Under the pieces are notes generated by a model that searched no databases, was not told the DNA's origin, and saw only the letters and a program-made list of their open reading frames with translations. Source: Phoronis australis (taxonomy: Eukaryota > Phoronida > Phoronidae). Taken from it: a stretch of 64,000 nt of DNA. Positions 48,872 to 61,637 of the stretch are shown here, in pieces. The translations under genes were made by a program, and so were the position numbers. The stretch is from assembly GCA_002633005.1 (NCBI GenBank), contig NMRA01000274.1:124391-188390 (forward strand). Direction: 5' to 3'. The number at the start of each line of letters is the position of its first letter. Positions within the stretch are counted from its first letter, which is position 1.

Positions 48872-51800
48872 AGGACTAGCCACTAACAGTAGCCCAACAC
48901 TGATAAGCATGTGAAATTTCAAAGTAGCGTGCCTGACGAGCAACTTGATTTGAACAGCGAATTTATGCACCCAGATAAAATGGAACACAACTGAACTTGC
49001 AAATGTCCAGGTGATTTGTAAACTTGGAAGCTTTACAACTCAATAATTTGGACAAGCAGATTCTTCCTTCAGGCAAGTGAAATTTCTTGTTTACTTGCCT
49101 GACAGGCAAGTTAATGAAAAACATGGTGTCAAGCCCTGAAGGGTTACACTTCAAACAGCCATGGCTCCTGCCTGAAGAGCCAATTGGATACTTGTGCACC
49201 ATCCAGTTGGATACTGGTTTATGGTGCAACTCAACAATGGCAGGCAGAGGTGGTAAAGTTGAATTGTGTAAATAGACAAACTGGTGAAAGGGAGGTGAAA
49301 ATCACATCAGTAAAAAGACGTAAATTGATTATCTCAACACACACGGAGCCGTGTCCTGGTTCTACACGTTTAAAAGACATTCGGATGACCTTTCAAGATT
49401 ATCCATGCAGCTTCAATGATATCGCCAGTACTCCCACAGCACACAGCCTCTCCTCGTTCTTCACCGCAAAGAATCGACACCCGAGTAGAAACTGTATGCC
49501 CAGCTCCCGGACACAACATCATCCCACAGACGAACGTGCACAAATACCCACTGACAAACACTGCACAACCCAACAGAGAGATGCAGCTGAAGAGCTGAGA
49601 AGGAGAAGCCATGTGTCTCTAGCCATCTGCCATAGACAGTGTAGTGCTAGACACCAGCTGAGCAGGACATCTGGGCCTGCGAGCAGTTTGTTGAACTGTT
49701 ATGAGCCGGTGTTTTTTTTAAACCAGGCTGTACGTCACACTGTAAGTCTGGAGTGGAACAGGTTGTTGCACACGATGCAATTTATGGATTTTAATGCGAC
49801 AATTTGCAACACCTGACGACTCAAGACTTCACCATGTGGCACAGCAGGGAAATAAATAGATCGTTACACTGGTAACCAGCAACTGGTTAAAGGTATTCAC
49901 ACCTGACGGCATTTAAAAGGATGACTTTTAAAACTTCTTTACAGGGAGGACATCTAACATTGAACTGCAGATTTTGCACAATGGTTTAGGCTAATTACCA
50001 ATCCTGCAATTTTGAACAGCTACTAAAACATCAATTGTATTTTTAATATGTACTTTTATTCCTCAACAGTAAATTCTGATTGACACTAAATAATTGGACT
50101 TCCATACGAAATTACAAAGTGTGCAGGGCTAGAATGATGTTCACGACAAAATTCAATAACTTTTACTCTGATTAATTTTCGAAACAATAAAGCATTGAAT
50201 CCACGACACAGCGGAAGAAAATCGTATTATTTGGTGTGCGCGCAGGTGAACAATAGTTAAAACCCTCGTCAATCACAGCCAACAACATCGCCAGCATACA
50301 TGACAAATAATCCCCCATCATTATTACACATGATCACGGTCTGTTTAGATTACATTACATTGGTATTTTCATAATGTATGGGATTCTGTGGGCCGTTAGT
50401 ATATTAAACAATGAGACGACATTAAGATATCACAAAAGGAAACCAGTATCTGGGTTCAAATATAAATGAAGTTGTGTAACGATGCTCGATGTCATTTACA
50501 CAACATTTAGACATAATAATGGCTTTAAGCAATAAAAACTCAGTATCAAGCATAATCAATTTCTACAAAAACCAGCGTTTCAAAAGTCTGCTGTTTTACA
50601 GCCCCTGGCGAAAATTTTATCAACAGTTATGCCTGTTGGTTCTATTGTACTCTCCCTGGTATGGAGACATAAAAAGGTGGTTATTATTCATACCTAAATG
50701 CATAACAATGGGCAGCACTGACAAAAGGCATCACGCTGGGGATATTAACATTGTCATGACTGACTGCCTTGACAAGCTAGGCAGACAGACCAAGTACGGT
50801 AATAAATGTCACAGAGGAGTATCAACAGGTAAATCGTGCTTGTGGCATCAGGTTCAAATAATATCAAATGATAGCACAAGGTCAATGCCAGAGCAAAATG
50901 AAGACATTACACGAGTCAATTGATGAAATTTTCCCAATGCCTGAATGTACGTCATTCCTGTGCAATGAATATCAATAAGTCTGACCATGTGACTTGCTAC
51001 TGGGGTAGAGCAAGACTGGAACTCAGTGTCATAAGCGTGCAGTTTTTTTTTTTGCAGCTTTGCTGAACCAAGAACTGAAGCATTTGAATTCGACAGACTG
51101 GATTCATATTGTGTCGACATTTTCTGAAGAATCATTCCAACGTTGACTAATTTTGACTGAAAACTCAAAAGAACTGATTTAAAGCAAAGATTAAGTAGCT
51201 TTGATAAAAAACACGAAACATTCCAAATGAACGCTACGAACAACCGATCACATACTTATCCTGCGCGAAATCGACTCCGATGGCGAAACTAGTTAGCTAA
51301 TGAGACAGCGTTCCCATGGCAACAGAGTGGCAAACGGTGATTAGTACACCGACAATCGATTTGTCCATTAATTTTAGTAAAAAATACATTTGTTAATGCC
51401 ACAACATTACCTTCATTAACGAATTGTGTCATACTGAGTTTCTGTTAATTAAAAAGTGACATATGAAGTGAATGCCCATCCTAACCGTGCCAGCGAACAA
51501 ACATGAAAGTGCAAACACTGGCTCCAGAGAATATGTCACTAAGGGAACATGTGTAAAAGGTCCTGCTTGATAAACAGGATGTTTACAGCACAGAAACAAT
51601 AGAGGTAAACAGCAAGGGCTAATCTGTTGAGAAAACCAGTACCCCACTAAGTAATCAATCTTGTTTCAAGAGCCAACAAACTGACCAGTGACCAGACCAG
51701 TACTAGATCCACTCTGGGCAAGAGTTTACCCAATCTTTAACAACTCCTCCGACCTACTGGCCAGGTATATGACCTGAACCCAACACTGAAGACCAGACTC

Positions 51801-52029
51801 AAGCAATCAAAAAATTTGCTTGGAGATTTCACTTTTTGATAACCATGTGATGTATGAACATGACATTTTTAAAGCGATATTATTAGTGACCATGTTGTGT
51901 ATTTGAGATCAACCCACCACCTCAGCCAGTAAAGCAAGTACCTTGTATTTTAAGCTTACTCAATTGATAATGTCATTAGCCTCGATTTCACTTAACTCTA
52001 ATGAAGGGCGGGAAATTAACGTAAGGAAT

Positions 52030-52135
52030 CAGCGACTTCTAAAAAAATTATGAAAACAATGAATTTCGTTGTTTTATAACTCTGGTCAAAGCCAACAACC
52101 TCAAGAGGTATAACCTACCCAACAACAATCTCGCA
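52030..52135 (+). repeat. Family D repeat copy 2
   Basis: TTCGTTGTTTTATAACTCTG then GTCAAAGCCAACAACC and CCCAACAACAATC, collinear with 47737-47845. Confidence 0.4.
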
Positions 52136-52897
52136 ATTGCATTTTCCGGGCCAAGAACCAATTGTGTCCCTTTAAATAAAGTTCCGCGCTATCTTGGAGA
52201 TTTTAGTTAAAGGGTCCGATGAGGGATCGCAAAGGGTGAGGTGCGGGGTCAAAGGTTGACTTGATGGAAACAAAAAGATCGATGGGACACAGCAGCAAAA
52301 TAAAGGTCTGCAGACAGAACGGCATATTGTGAAGCACTCCCATCTTCGGCAGACATCAGGAGCATTGTTCAACGAGTGAAACCCAACATGCGACAATAGC
52401 TCGGCACCATTACGCTCATCAAGCCCATAAATCCATGAAATGACAGCCCTGCATTGAAGTAGATTGCATCCAACGATGAATGAACCAAATTCGATAAGAA
52501 ACAACACTAGCAGCACGAGATTGTTTGTTCAGGTGGATCTTATGGTATTCGTTTTGTCGCGGTCGTGATACTTTGACTTTTAAAAACCCAATAAAACATA
52601 CAAAAACGCTACTAATCTTAAAATTATTACATTTCTAAAGAGAGTTGGGGTCGACGTGTCACTTATCCGAAAATAATGTTTACGAGGATTTGTTAATTAG
52701 TTAAAAAGCTTAATTATTGGAGTGTCATGGACATAAGAAGATAAGAGATGTAATGTCGCCGTCTTGCGACAAAAATGATGTTGAACCTTGCTCGCCTAGG
52801 CACACAGCAACAATAACAACAACGATAACTGTGGTTTAAGTTCCTATGGTTCAAGACGACATTACAAAAGCCTGGGTTACGATCCTAGTCTACTTAC

Positions 52898-52948
52898 AGC
52901 ACTGAAGTCCAGTAAGTCGTTCAGTTCAGAGTCCTGCTGCAGGTTCAT
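52898..52948 (-). CDS. TCF4/TCF12: E-protein (class I bHLH, TCF3/4/12 family), coding exon 1 with start codon
   Basis: Seen: 17 codons, starting at the ATG at 52948-52946 and ending in phase 0 at a GCT|gtaagt donor. The peptide contains ELNDLLDFSA, nearly identical to the ELSDLLDFSA of activation domain 1 (AD1) in vertebrate TCF4/TCF12. Start choice: position -3 is G, and an in-frame TGA lies 27 bases upstream in the same exon, so the frame cannot extend 5'. Family knowledge: E-proteins are nuclear bHLH factors that bind CANNTG E-boxes as homodimers or with tissue-specific class II bHLH partners; the AD1 LDFS helix recruits p300/CBP-type co-activators. The next exon continues with MFSPP, as in vertebrates. 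A single invertebrate gene usually corresponds to all three vertebrate paralogues, so the symbol is a group label. Confidence 0.93.
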
Positions 52949-52988
52949 TGCGTCAGATCTCGGTCTACTCTCTCACAGGCTCTCAGAT
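52949..52988 (-). other. TCF4/TCF12: 5' UTR part of the first coding exon, with splice acceptor
   Basis: The minus strand reads ttcttcgttgcag at 53001-52989, followed by 40 bases before the ATG. An acceptor upstream of the start codon means that the transcript begins in at least one further non-coding exon to the right of 53 kb. The segment contains an in-frame TGA relative to the ATG. Confidence 0.75.
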
Positions 52989-53696
52989 CTGCAACGAAGA
53001 ACAATGCTGGTTAAGTCTGTGCTCCTGCAAGTGACACTGTTACTGTAACCCCCGTTTTCACAACTAGGTGGTGGTATACGACTGTCCCACATGTGTGGAC
53101 AGGGCTTCTATCAATACAGTTTTATTTATTCCCCTATTTTCCTGCTTACTCGCTTCAATAAAACAGCCAAAAGTCTTAGAGTATAAACTCTTGACTGCCA
53201 GTGTGAAATAGCGTGAAACTTCAAAATGAATATATAGATAATAATGCATCGATTTTTACACCTTTCACTAATAGCGATGCCAGTCTTGTCTTATTTGTTA
53301 CCTGAAATTAAACCTCACTGCATTCTGACACCCTCTCGACAGGATTGCCAGATCATTTTATTTAAATCCAAACAATAGTAGATACACAGTACCACAGTGT
53401 CAAGTTGACATTCATTTCGACATCTGGATATTTTTAGTTCCTGAGTCACACCAGTACAGCGTTAGGTAAGGCCAAGTATCTTGTGAATATGACGAGATCA
53501 CACACGTCTTCACAAGATACTTCCACGCACTATAACCTATGGCACGGGAACTCACAACTGTAGCTTTCACTTGCGAGTGTCTCATGTCATGGACCGGTAC
53601 CTTCTAGGTAATCACCCTAGTACTTGACAACATTACACATTGAACTACAACAAATTTCAAAAAATAAACACCTGAACACTACAGAGATTCACTATA

Positions 53697-53775
53697 CAGT
53701 AAAATCTCGCTAATTTATTAATTTAGGACATAATATGGCCGACAGGTGAAATTTTATCTCCTCATTTTTATTACT
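53697..53775 (+). repeat. Family A repeat fragment
   Basis: CAGTAAAATCTCGCTAATTT then AATTTAGGACATAATATGGC and GACAGGTGAAATTTTATCTC, matching the left end of the family. Confidence 0.5.
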
Positions 53776-54497
53776 GATAGTGAGTACCAAAATAATGCAT
53801 TGCCATAATCCAATAAGTAACACAGCAATCAACGCACGATGTTTTATTAAAAATTGTAGACACTCAACACAGTAAGAGGCCCTTCAAAACGTTCAAAATT
53901 TGCGTTACGCAGCCGAGCGAAATTCAAGAACCATTTCTTCATGCAAATTTTAGGACAGCATACAACTGTGGGGTTTCATCAAAACAGGAGGACATCATTT
54001 TGAAACGATTTCCAACGTTTTTGTTCAGAGGAAAACAAACATTTATCAAGAGATGCCAAGTTATCACAAACACCCACACAGACACAGTATATACATGTAC
54101 AACAACAATGTCGAGTGTAAAACAATTATCATTCACATGCTACTCGGGCAAATCCCACCTGTAAACAAATCGAGACCTATAGACTAGTTGTTGATAACTG
54201 AATAATTGAGAAGTGTACTTGGACTGATCAAATTAATTAACGTGAAGACACAACAGAGATTATGTTGCCAGCACTGGGACAAACTACATTGGGCCAATTC
54301 AGCGGAGACCAACAATATTGACATTGGTCGCACTCACTATTACGATCATGAAGTAGTGGACAGTTATGAAGTAGTGCTTCTTGCTGGATGTTGTAACTGC
54401 TGTTACTATTGACCACTTGTCAATAGCAGACCTCAATAGGACTCACTAGTTATGGCAATTTTCAAAAAACACTTCTTCCTTTATTTTTGTCAGTGTG

Positions 54498-54577
54498 GAA
54501 CACATATCCACATCAAAAGAACCAGACTCTGGATTAGGAACACATATCCACATCAAAAGAACCAGACTCTGGATTAG
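54498..54577 (+). repeat. Perfect 40-bp tandem duplication
   Basis: GAACACATATCCACATCAAA through GGATTAG, two adjacent identical copies of 40 bases. Confidence 0.95.
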
Positions 54578-55367
54578 AGTAGACTTGAGAGTCCTGTTCT
54601 TAGGTGAAATTGTCAGGGACCTCAATTTTGGGCCCGGATATCAACCCAGTTAACCTGTAACTTTTTAAAAAAATCACGAGAAACAATTCCCATCAGACCC
54701 AAACATTCCCAGAGTTAGAACCACTACTTGGCTACTTGAGACAGTTGCCGATGAGAAGTGGACACCAGGGAGGGAGGGGGCAGCAATCGGTGGAGACCAC
54801 GAAGGGGAGAAAATTTCCCTTCAACCAAAAAATTCCCTTCTCAGAAGGCACAGGCACTTTTCCCTCGCATGAGGGAGGTTTCTGTAAATCCTAAAGGGGG
54901 AAGTATTTATGCATTCTTTCAAATTAACATACAAATAAATACAAGGGCTCCACTGAAATGAGATTGCAGTTGGATACCAAAAGTTGCGAGTAAACAAACA
55001 GAGGAGCTCTGAATAATACCATATTGAATGTTAGTGGTGTCTCACTGAATGAAATAAATCAGCAGTAGCTAGACAAAATAACATTTCAGGTTGAACAAAG
55101 GCCAGAGATTCTACTACTGAAGTTGCCACTAACTGAATCTTTTCTTTTGCACTGTTCCCACTCTACAGGCCTAGAAGTAGTTCATCAATGTGCGTATCTC
55201 GTAAGTTCTCCAACACACACATGATTCATGGAAGAGGGGTTTTCAATTCTGATAAAGCAGAGCAATGAATCAGACTTCACATCGAAGCCAAAGGGAAGTG
55301 ACTCTCCTACATAAAACTGCATAGACACAGGCATCAGAATGCTTACTTATGACTGAAATGTAACTGT

Positions 55368-55473
55368 GATCTGAATAACAACTCGATCTGAATAACAACT
55401 CGATCTAAATAACAACTCGGTCTGAATGACAACTCGATCCGAATAACAACTCGATCTGAATAACAACTCGATC
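55368..55473 (+). repeat. 17-bp minisatellite, six copies
   Basis: Unit GATCTGAATAACAACTC, six copies plus GATC, with single-base variants in copies 3, 4 and 5. Confidence 0.95.
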
Positions 55474-56489
55474 ATTCTGGGGACTTCAGACAGTCAAACA
55501 AGTGAGTGACAAATGTGATCGCAAATTACTCAATCAGCATTTGCATATATTCCTAAACAACACTGTGAAGGTCAGTACTTCTCATAGTATCGCATAAGAG
55601 TTTCCCTTAACCCCTCGCCAACAGGCAATGACCCTTTGGCCAACTGATATTGATGTCCGACAATGGCAGAGAGGGACGACAAGACTTTCAGAGGAAACAA
55701 ATGCAGATGGGGCTGGCCTGATGTTGAGGTCTAGGCAGCAACCCGTTTCATTACATGGGGAAAAGAGTGAATCTGCAGTGAGTATAGTAATACAAAGGTT
55801 TCTCCTAATCAGTCACCACAGACAATTGTTCTTTGGTCGACTACTAAGATACATGACTTCATTCAATGTCTTTGGGGGACATAGGCTATTCTTGGGCGAA
55901 CCAAGAATATATATCAACAACTTTTTCAAAACACCCTTAAAGCACTTCAACATTTAATCAATGATTTAGCAAGCAATTTAACCCAGTGTTTTGACCCAGA
56001 TAGAGACACAAAGGGAAAGACTGGCTCTATTTTAAAGGTAATTTGTCTGTGCCTTATAAAAAAACAACACAAACAAAAAGTCATGGCAGGTATTATCGGC
56101 ACATTTTGTGAAATACAGTGTCAGAAAAACATGTCTTTAATGTACACAGAATGTATGGCTGTGCTAGACAAGCGTGTGTGGTTATTTGGACAGGCCTACA
56201 ATATGGTCGTGTACTGATAAGAAAGACAAGACAACCGAGGCAGAACACAGCTCCCACAAAAATTGAAGTTGAACGAGTAAATGATTAATAAAATCACTCA
56301 CATCACCCACAGAAATACTTTCCCCTCAACATGCTTACATCAAATGTTAAACAAAAATCGCACGTTACCACGTCGTCTACACGTATTTGAAAAAGGCCGA
56401 ATGAATGGGACGTTTCAATTCATTCTTTCATCAGGACGACTAAAGCATCAACTTAACAACCGATAAATCTACAAAAGCGCTCTATAATT

Positions 56490-56660
56490 TTGGAAATCCC
56501 GCCGGTACTTTCATCATTTGAAACTGCTTATCTGCCCCCCGACGTAAGCAATGCGATCGTGAACATCTGACTGCGTAAGACGCTCACAAATGACCAATCC
56601 ATAGGAGGTCCATCCGCAGAACAAAAATGGCGACCACGTTGTCAGTTATCTCTTTAAAAT
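56490..56660. promoter_or_regulatory. Candidate promoter (CCAAT plus YY1-like motif, CpG-richer patch)
   Basis: A locally CpG-richer stretch contains CCAAT at 56593-56597 and AAAATGGCGACC at 56624-56635, the latter close to the YY1 core AAAATGGCGGC that is common at metazoan transcription starts. It lies upstream (minus sense) of the first coding exon, which needs a 5' non-coding exon. No TATA box or initiator was assigned. Weak, motif-based call. Confidence 0.22.
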
Positions 56661-57427
56661 GACCCTGTTTACCTGTTTTCTGTTGATTGCACTTCAAAAA
56701 TTGCCCCAACCGGAGAAAGCTATACTCATGCCGTATATCTCAAACAAGACTTATGAACTTGCCTTGGCTAGTTTACGAGAATATTGCCTCTCAAGTCCCA
56801 CACTATAAGCAATGCATCGCCTTCCTTTGTGAAACGCTTCACTTTATTGACGTCCCAAATATTCATACGCAGTAGACAAAAAATGCCAAATGCGTGGTCT
56901 TCTAGGGATAATATGAAGTTTCGGGTACAAAGAGATAGTAAAAATAAATGGTTGTTGTTTTCCTACATTTGTAAAGAACGTTTGCATTTCTTCAGTGTCT
57001 GGATAGCAAAACTCGTTGCGTAAGAATCATCCGAGACATAAAGTAGTTCCGAGAATCTCCGCTTGCATCTTTGTTGTTGTCTCTTTTTCCGGCAATGTAT
57101 GATTAATAAATTAATGAGCATTGTGTTGAAGTCGCAACTGTTGCTTGTTTTTTGGCTGATTTCATATAAATTCTTTATTGGAGATGTGATGTGTCATTAA
57201 CAAATATTGTTTTTCCAAATATTTAAGTAATTTACCTCAAGAATATTTGCAAATCTTTGCCCGTTGTTGCAACTAGGCCTACTGAAAAGACAACTTTGTA
57301 TAGAAGAGAGTATGACTGACACGAGGAACATGTTATGGACGCCAAAAATCCCAACATTTCCAACTTGATCCTAAAATTTTCCCAAAACGGAGCCCCAATT
57401 AAAGAAAATCTTCCAGAATATGGGTGG

Positions 57428-57495
57428 CGCACCATATGGGGGTGGGGGGCTGTAGTCCCCCACTCATTTCAGTGCTGCGCCGCTCGATATCCGTT
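57428..57495 (+). repeat. GC-rich dispersed repeat, family F copy 1
   Basis: GGCGCACCATATGGGGGTGG, then a GGGGCTGTAGTCCCC palindrome and TTTCAGTGCTGCGCCGC. It matches the reverse complement of 61195-61268 along its length. Probably a small DNA-transposon derivative related in style to the CAGTGGCGGATC element. Confidence 0.55.
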
Positions 57496-60400
57496 TTCTC
57501 CCGCCGACCCATCAGTCTCTCACTAGAGTTCTGGGCTGAAACAGGGTCTGGCTGCCCATCCGCCGAGTTCAGCCTTGGAGTAAAAGTGAGCATCCACATA
57601 CTCTCCTATTGATAATTGCATTTTCATGAATTAAATATTGCAAGATTTTGTCAGATTCACTCGTGTTCTGTGCTTGGGCAAGTGACAATCGAGTAGTGAA
57701 GAAAGTTCGTCGAAAAAGCGAAGTGTTTGTAAACCAGAAACATCCTCACCGATTCAGAGTTTGGATTGAAAAGTGCCTCGTCATTCGTCTAATGCTCTCC
57801 TTTTGAATTGTCGATACACTTGAATGCAAAAGTGAGTCTACTGACTACATTAATTCATAACTCTGGGTGACCAGAAAAAGTCCCCGTGACACTGGACGAA
57901 TATGAGTACCGGTAAAAAAACGAATGAATACAATTGGTCACTAATTTTAAAGGCCAATGTTTGATTCGGACTGAGGAGACTAAAAATTACGCTTTTTACT
58001 TCGTGTAGGCATACGCCTATCACAGATACGCGAGTTTTGGCCACGCTATTCTATTCGAAATACTAAACGTTTCTGAAATGATTCCCACCTTTAGGCACTG
58101 TACACAAAAATTTTACTTGTTTACTTGTACACGCAGGCAAGAGGAATTGTCTTAAAGTGCCATTAAATCCACCAGAACTCTCTGTAAAAAATTAAAATTT
58201 GGTCCATTTTTGTCATATTATAATATATAACTATAATTGTCCAATTTCTTACTTCGTGTTTAAAAGGGATCTTTGGGTTCGAGAATTGATCGAAGGTTCG
58301 TTGTTTCTTGGCATCATGAAAATGCAGCTCGTAAAATTTCGAGCCACGACTGTTCCAGTAAAAACCTTGAAATGTTTCGTCGCGGAGCGAGTTAATAGTA
58401 TTATTTCCTAATGAGATTTTCACGATTGGTATATGCCTAATTCAAAATATACATCAGAATGTATGTCGTGAGTTTGAACACTGTAGTAGAGTTCAGCGGT
58501 TTGAATGATAAGCCATGCCTTGCGGTAACAAAATGAACCACTTCAAAAGATGTTACAACTTGCCTGGAGTGAGACCGCCTTTCCAGTCATTCCACTCAAA
58601 ATCGTGTTTTCTGAAAAGATTTATAACCAATTTCCTTGACTAATCGTTGCGTCCTCTAGCGACTGATTTATTTTGCTGAATTGTCCGCTGGTTTCCAGCT
58701 TACTTCATGGAATTATTCGTGACAGTGCAATGCAGCTAAAATCTTCCGCGTGAATAAATGTATGCGTAAAAGCACGTAGTTCGCTCTTAGACGTGGTGTT
58801 ACGCATGACAAACTAAATTACATGCCTGATTACTCAGGGGAGTGAAGAAATAGAAACGCGGCAGGTTCTCATCTTGTAATGCTGCCGCGCACATAGAATC
58901 CTGACCAACGATAGAGCTGGGAAACCGGAATAGTGGGCACCGTGAAATGGGGTTCTGAGTTGGTCATTTTTTGTTAATATTTCTTTGTATAATTTTTCGT
59001 CTGCAAACAATCATCCACAGTTTTAGTGGTGAAAATTCTTGCAGTGATCACTTCTCTATAATATAACTTGATAATAGCGTCAGAAGGTTCCTTGATTACA
59101 ACAAAAATTTAAGTGAGTCGCCAACTTCACCCCCAAAGTGGGTGGGGTTTTCGTGAAGGAGTTAGATTTTGGCCAGTCAATGTAGCAATTATGGTATTTT
59201 TGTTACGAAGGTGCATTTTATCACATTTGAGATTTCAGCAATGTAACGTGAACAAATAAAAACACTCTTGTGCATTAACAGATTTATTAATACGCAAAAG
59301 TTTTTAACATTTCACGTACAAACCTAACTAATCCGTGCATAATAATAGGGCATTAAAATTCACTGTCACTATCGTTAGTCTTTCGAGACCATCAGCAAAA
59401 CAAAAACATTCTATAATCGTGTTCTACACAACATCTAGGTTACTTCTTATAGTGATACATGACTATACGAAGTCAGGGAACACTTACGTAGGGATGTCTA
59501 TTCTGTCAAAAATACGTAATAACTGGTCATAAAAAATGTTCCTTAGCTGAGACAGCACTACTTTCGTCGCCCGCCCCTCCCCAACTTCCTCCTCGCTACT
59601 TCTTTCGTTTATCCACGGAGGGTAGCGACACCCATGCCATAATATTTATCTTAAATACCTACCCGAGACGCTTCAATAGAAGCCAAGTTATCCCACAAGA
59701 GACGATACATTAGCGAGTTGCCTACCCGAGTTGGCTGACACATGCCTCCAGCGGAACAGCATCCCTTCGGGTGCGATAGAAGAAATGCAACTTTCATTTT
59801 AGCTACCAGTAATCTTAGATAAAGCTAAGCCTACTGGAGATATTTTTTTCTGTAAACACTATCAGAAGATTTCATATTTCTGTTGCAGAGAAATAGGCAG
59901 CGTTTTTACAAAATTAAACAAGTTGGGAAAGATAAACAACAAGTTCCTTCTCGTCGAGGTCACGTGTTTATTGACAAAATTTAAGTAACCGTAACTTTGG
60001 TTAGTCAATATTATTTCTTCTTTATGGAATAAATTAAAACTCCTAGAACTGTTTTTAAACAACAAAGATTGATTGTTGTTTACAAAATATTTGTTTTTGT
60101 TTTTTATGACCGTCGCCCTGGTAGTAGACATATGCACGTTTACTATGGACAACTCTTTACTCACGTTTGTTTTTAAAACTTCGTTATCGAGTTAGGACTA
60201 TCGGAATTGAATTAAAGTGATTTCTGCCACTTCACTTTTATTTTAAAAAACGTCATCAGTCAATCCAGGCAAACGAAAAACGAACTAAATCAGACGCAAC
60301 AATGTTCTTTTAACTTGGCAAAAAAATCTAAAGACAATGTGACATTTTAATTTTTGAATCACTAGTGCTACGAAACAGCCTTTTGTAAACAGTTTGGCTT

Positions 60401-61194
60401 AGGCCACTCAGCGATATAAAACAGGCCCTGATATCTGGGCTGGTGGGAAATAGGCAGTCATCACTGAAGACAATGCTTGGGCAATGCTGGGTCAAGCCAA
60501 CGGGATGACACGCGTCTCAATTATCAATGACGAAGTGCTGCCTATTTCCAATCCAAGAAATCGTTTCTAATTTGAACATAGAACATTTTAAGACCAGTTG
60601 TGTAGCAGTTTAAGTGATTGAAATCAAAAGTAATTCGTGGCAACGAGTTTTAAGCAAAACAAAACTTAAAAAGTGGTTGATTACCATAATTATGTAAACT
60701 GAAACGTTACGTGAAATGACAATTTTTACTCTCTGGTATATTATAAGGACCAGTGCGTGGTTATATCAAACAGTCCCAACTAGGGACTCATGTAAAGTCC
60801 CTTAGTCTTCTGCGCATTTGTGTTTTTGTTTCCTCAGTTATGTTTTGCAGTCAATGTCTTTATTATAAGATTCTCTTTTTACATATGATATTTTCTAATA
60901 ATATATCTGAAAACTGAGCTCTTGTTTTAATGGAAATAAACATAGACTCTAAATTGACGACGTTACATGAAAATTCCCTATTTATTTCTATTCATATTAA
61001 AATCTCAACGCAGAGTCTATTCTCAGTATGTATCAAAGTTACAGCTTATATCAAAATTGACTTTGTAAATGAAGACAAATTGGTATTAGCAAATTCAGTC
61101 AGTGTTTGCACAAGTCCATAAATGCGGTGAAAAGTTCATGAGCATAGTCGAGTCCCTGTTTAGTACTCTTTCATTCAGCAAGACCACATGGCAT

Positions 61195-61268
61195 GGGCGG
61201 CGCGACACTGAAAAAAGTAGGGAGGGGGCTATAGCCTCCCCCCCCCCACCAACCCCCTATGGTGCACC
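61195..61268 (-). repeat. GC-rich dispersed repeat, family F copy 2
   Basis: The reverse complement reads GGTGCACCATAGGGGG, a G-rich run, GGCTATAGCCCCCTCCC, then TTTTTTCAGTGTCGCGCCGCC, parallel to 57428-57495. Confidence 0.55.
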
Positions 61269-61482
61269 CCCCGCCCCCCTCCCCTGCAGGAATCTGTTTC
61301 ACGACAGTGAATAAGAAATTTGGTCTTACTTTTCACGAAACAGGCCGGAGTTCTTTCTTGGAGTCATACGCAGCGCTACCTTTTGGCACTGTAACACCTT
61401 ACAAAAACCTGGAAGTTTTACCAGCCTCAAATCAGTCTCTTTTGAATTCAAAATATTTATTAATAAGCATGTGCATCTTAAG

Positions 61483-61637
61483 CAGTGACGGACTTAGTGG
61501 GGGACCAAGGGGACCATGCCCCCCCTAAAATTCTCCCAGATTACATTTGGGAGTTCGGGGGTGCGAATGTCTGACGGGAAAATCCTGGCTAATACTCTGT
61601 CCTGCCCCCCCAACTCAAAATCCTAGATCCGCCCGTA
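61483..61637 (+). mobile_element. Short GC-rich TIR element (MITE), copy 1
   Basis: Starts CAGTGACGGACTTAGTGGGG and ends CCTAGATCCGCCCGTAT, whose reverse complement (GGCGGATCTAGG) matches the start imperfectly. Over about 120 bases it is similar to the reverse complement of 8555-8673, sharing CCATGCCCCCCCTAAAATTC, CTCCCAGATT, TGCGAATGTCTGA and AAAATCCTGGCTAAT. No coding capacity. Confidence 0.7.

Larger units (their letters stand above)
40504..52897 (-). other. Intron 1 (between coding exons 1 and 2) of the E-protein gene
   Basis: About 12.4 kb. It contains one family A copy (41744-41815), a 0.9-kb TIR element (44609-45494), a homeodomain/TCF-site-rich patch (45700-46060), a small MITE (46380-46541), a family D repeat pair (47737-47845 and 52030-52135), a 20-bp duplication (48832-48871) and a 210-codon open frame on the opposite strand (49184-49816). 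Confidence 0.6.
52989..57100 (-). other. Presumed 5' intron / upstream region of the E-protein gene
   Basis: No coding exon seen. It contains a family A fragment (53697-53775), a 40-bp direct duplication (54498-54577), a 17-bp minisatellite (55368-55473) and a weak promoter candidate (56490-56660). A non-coding first exon must lie here or further right, but I cannot place it. Confidence 0.45.

Noticed and set aside
55368-55473. Considered as a CRISPR array
   Set aside because: Units are contiguous 17-mers without spacers, in a eukaryotic intron-like context; it is a minisatellite.
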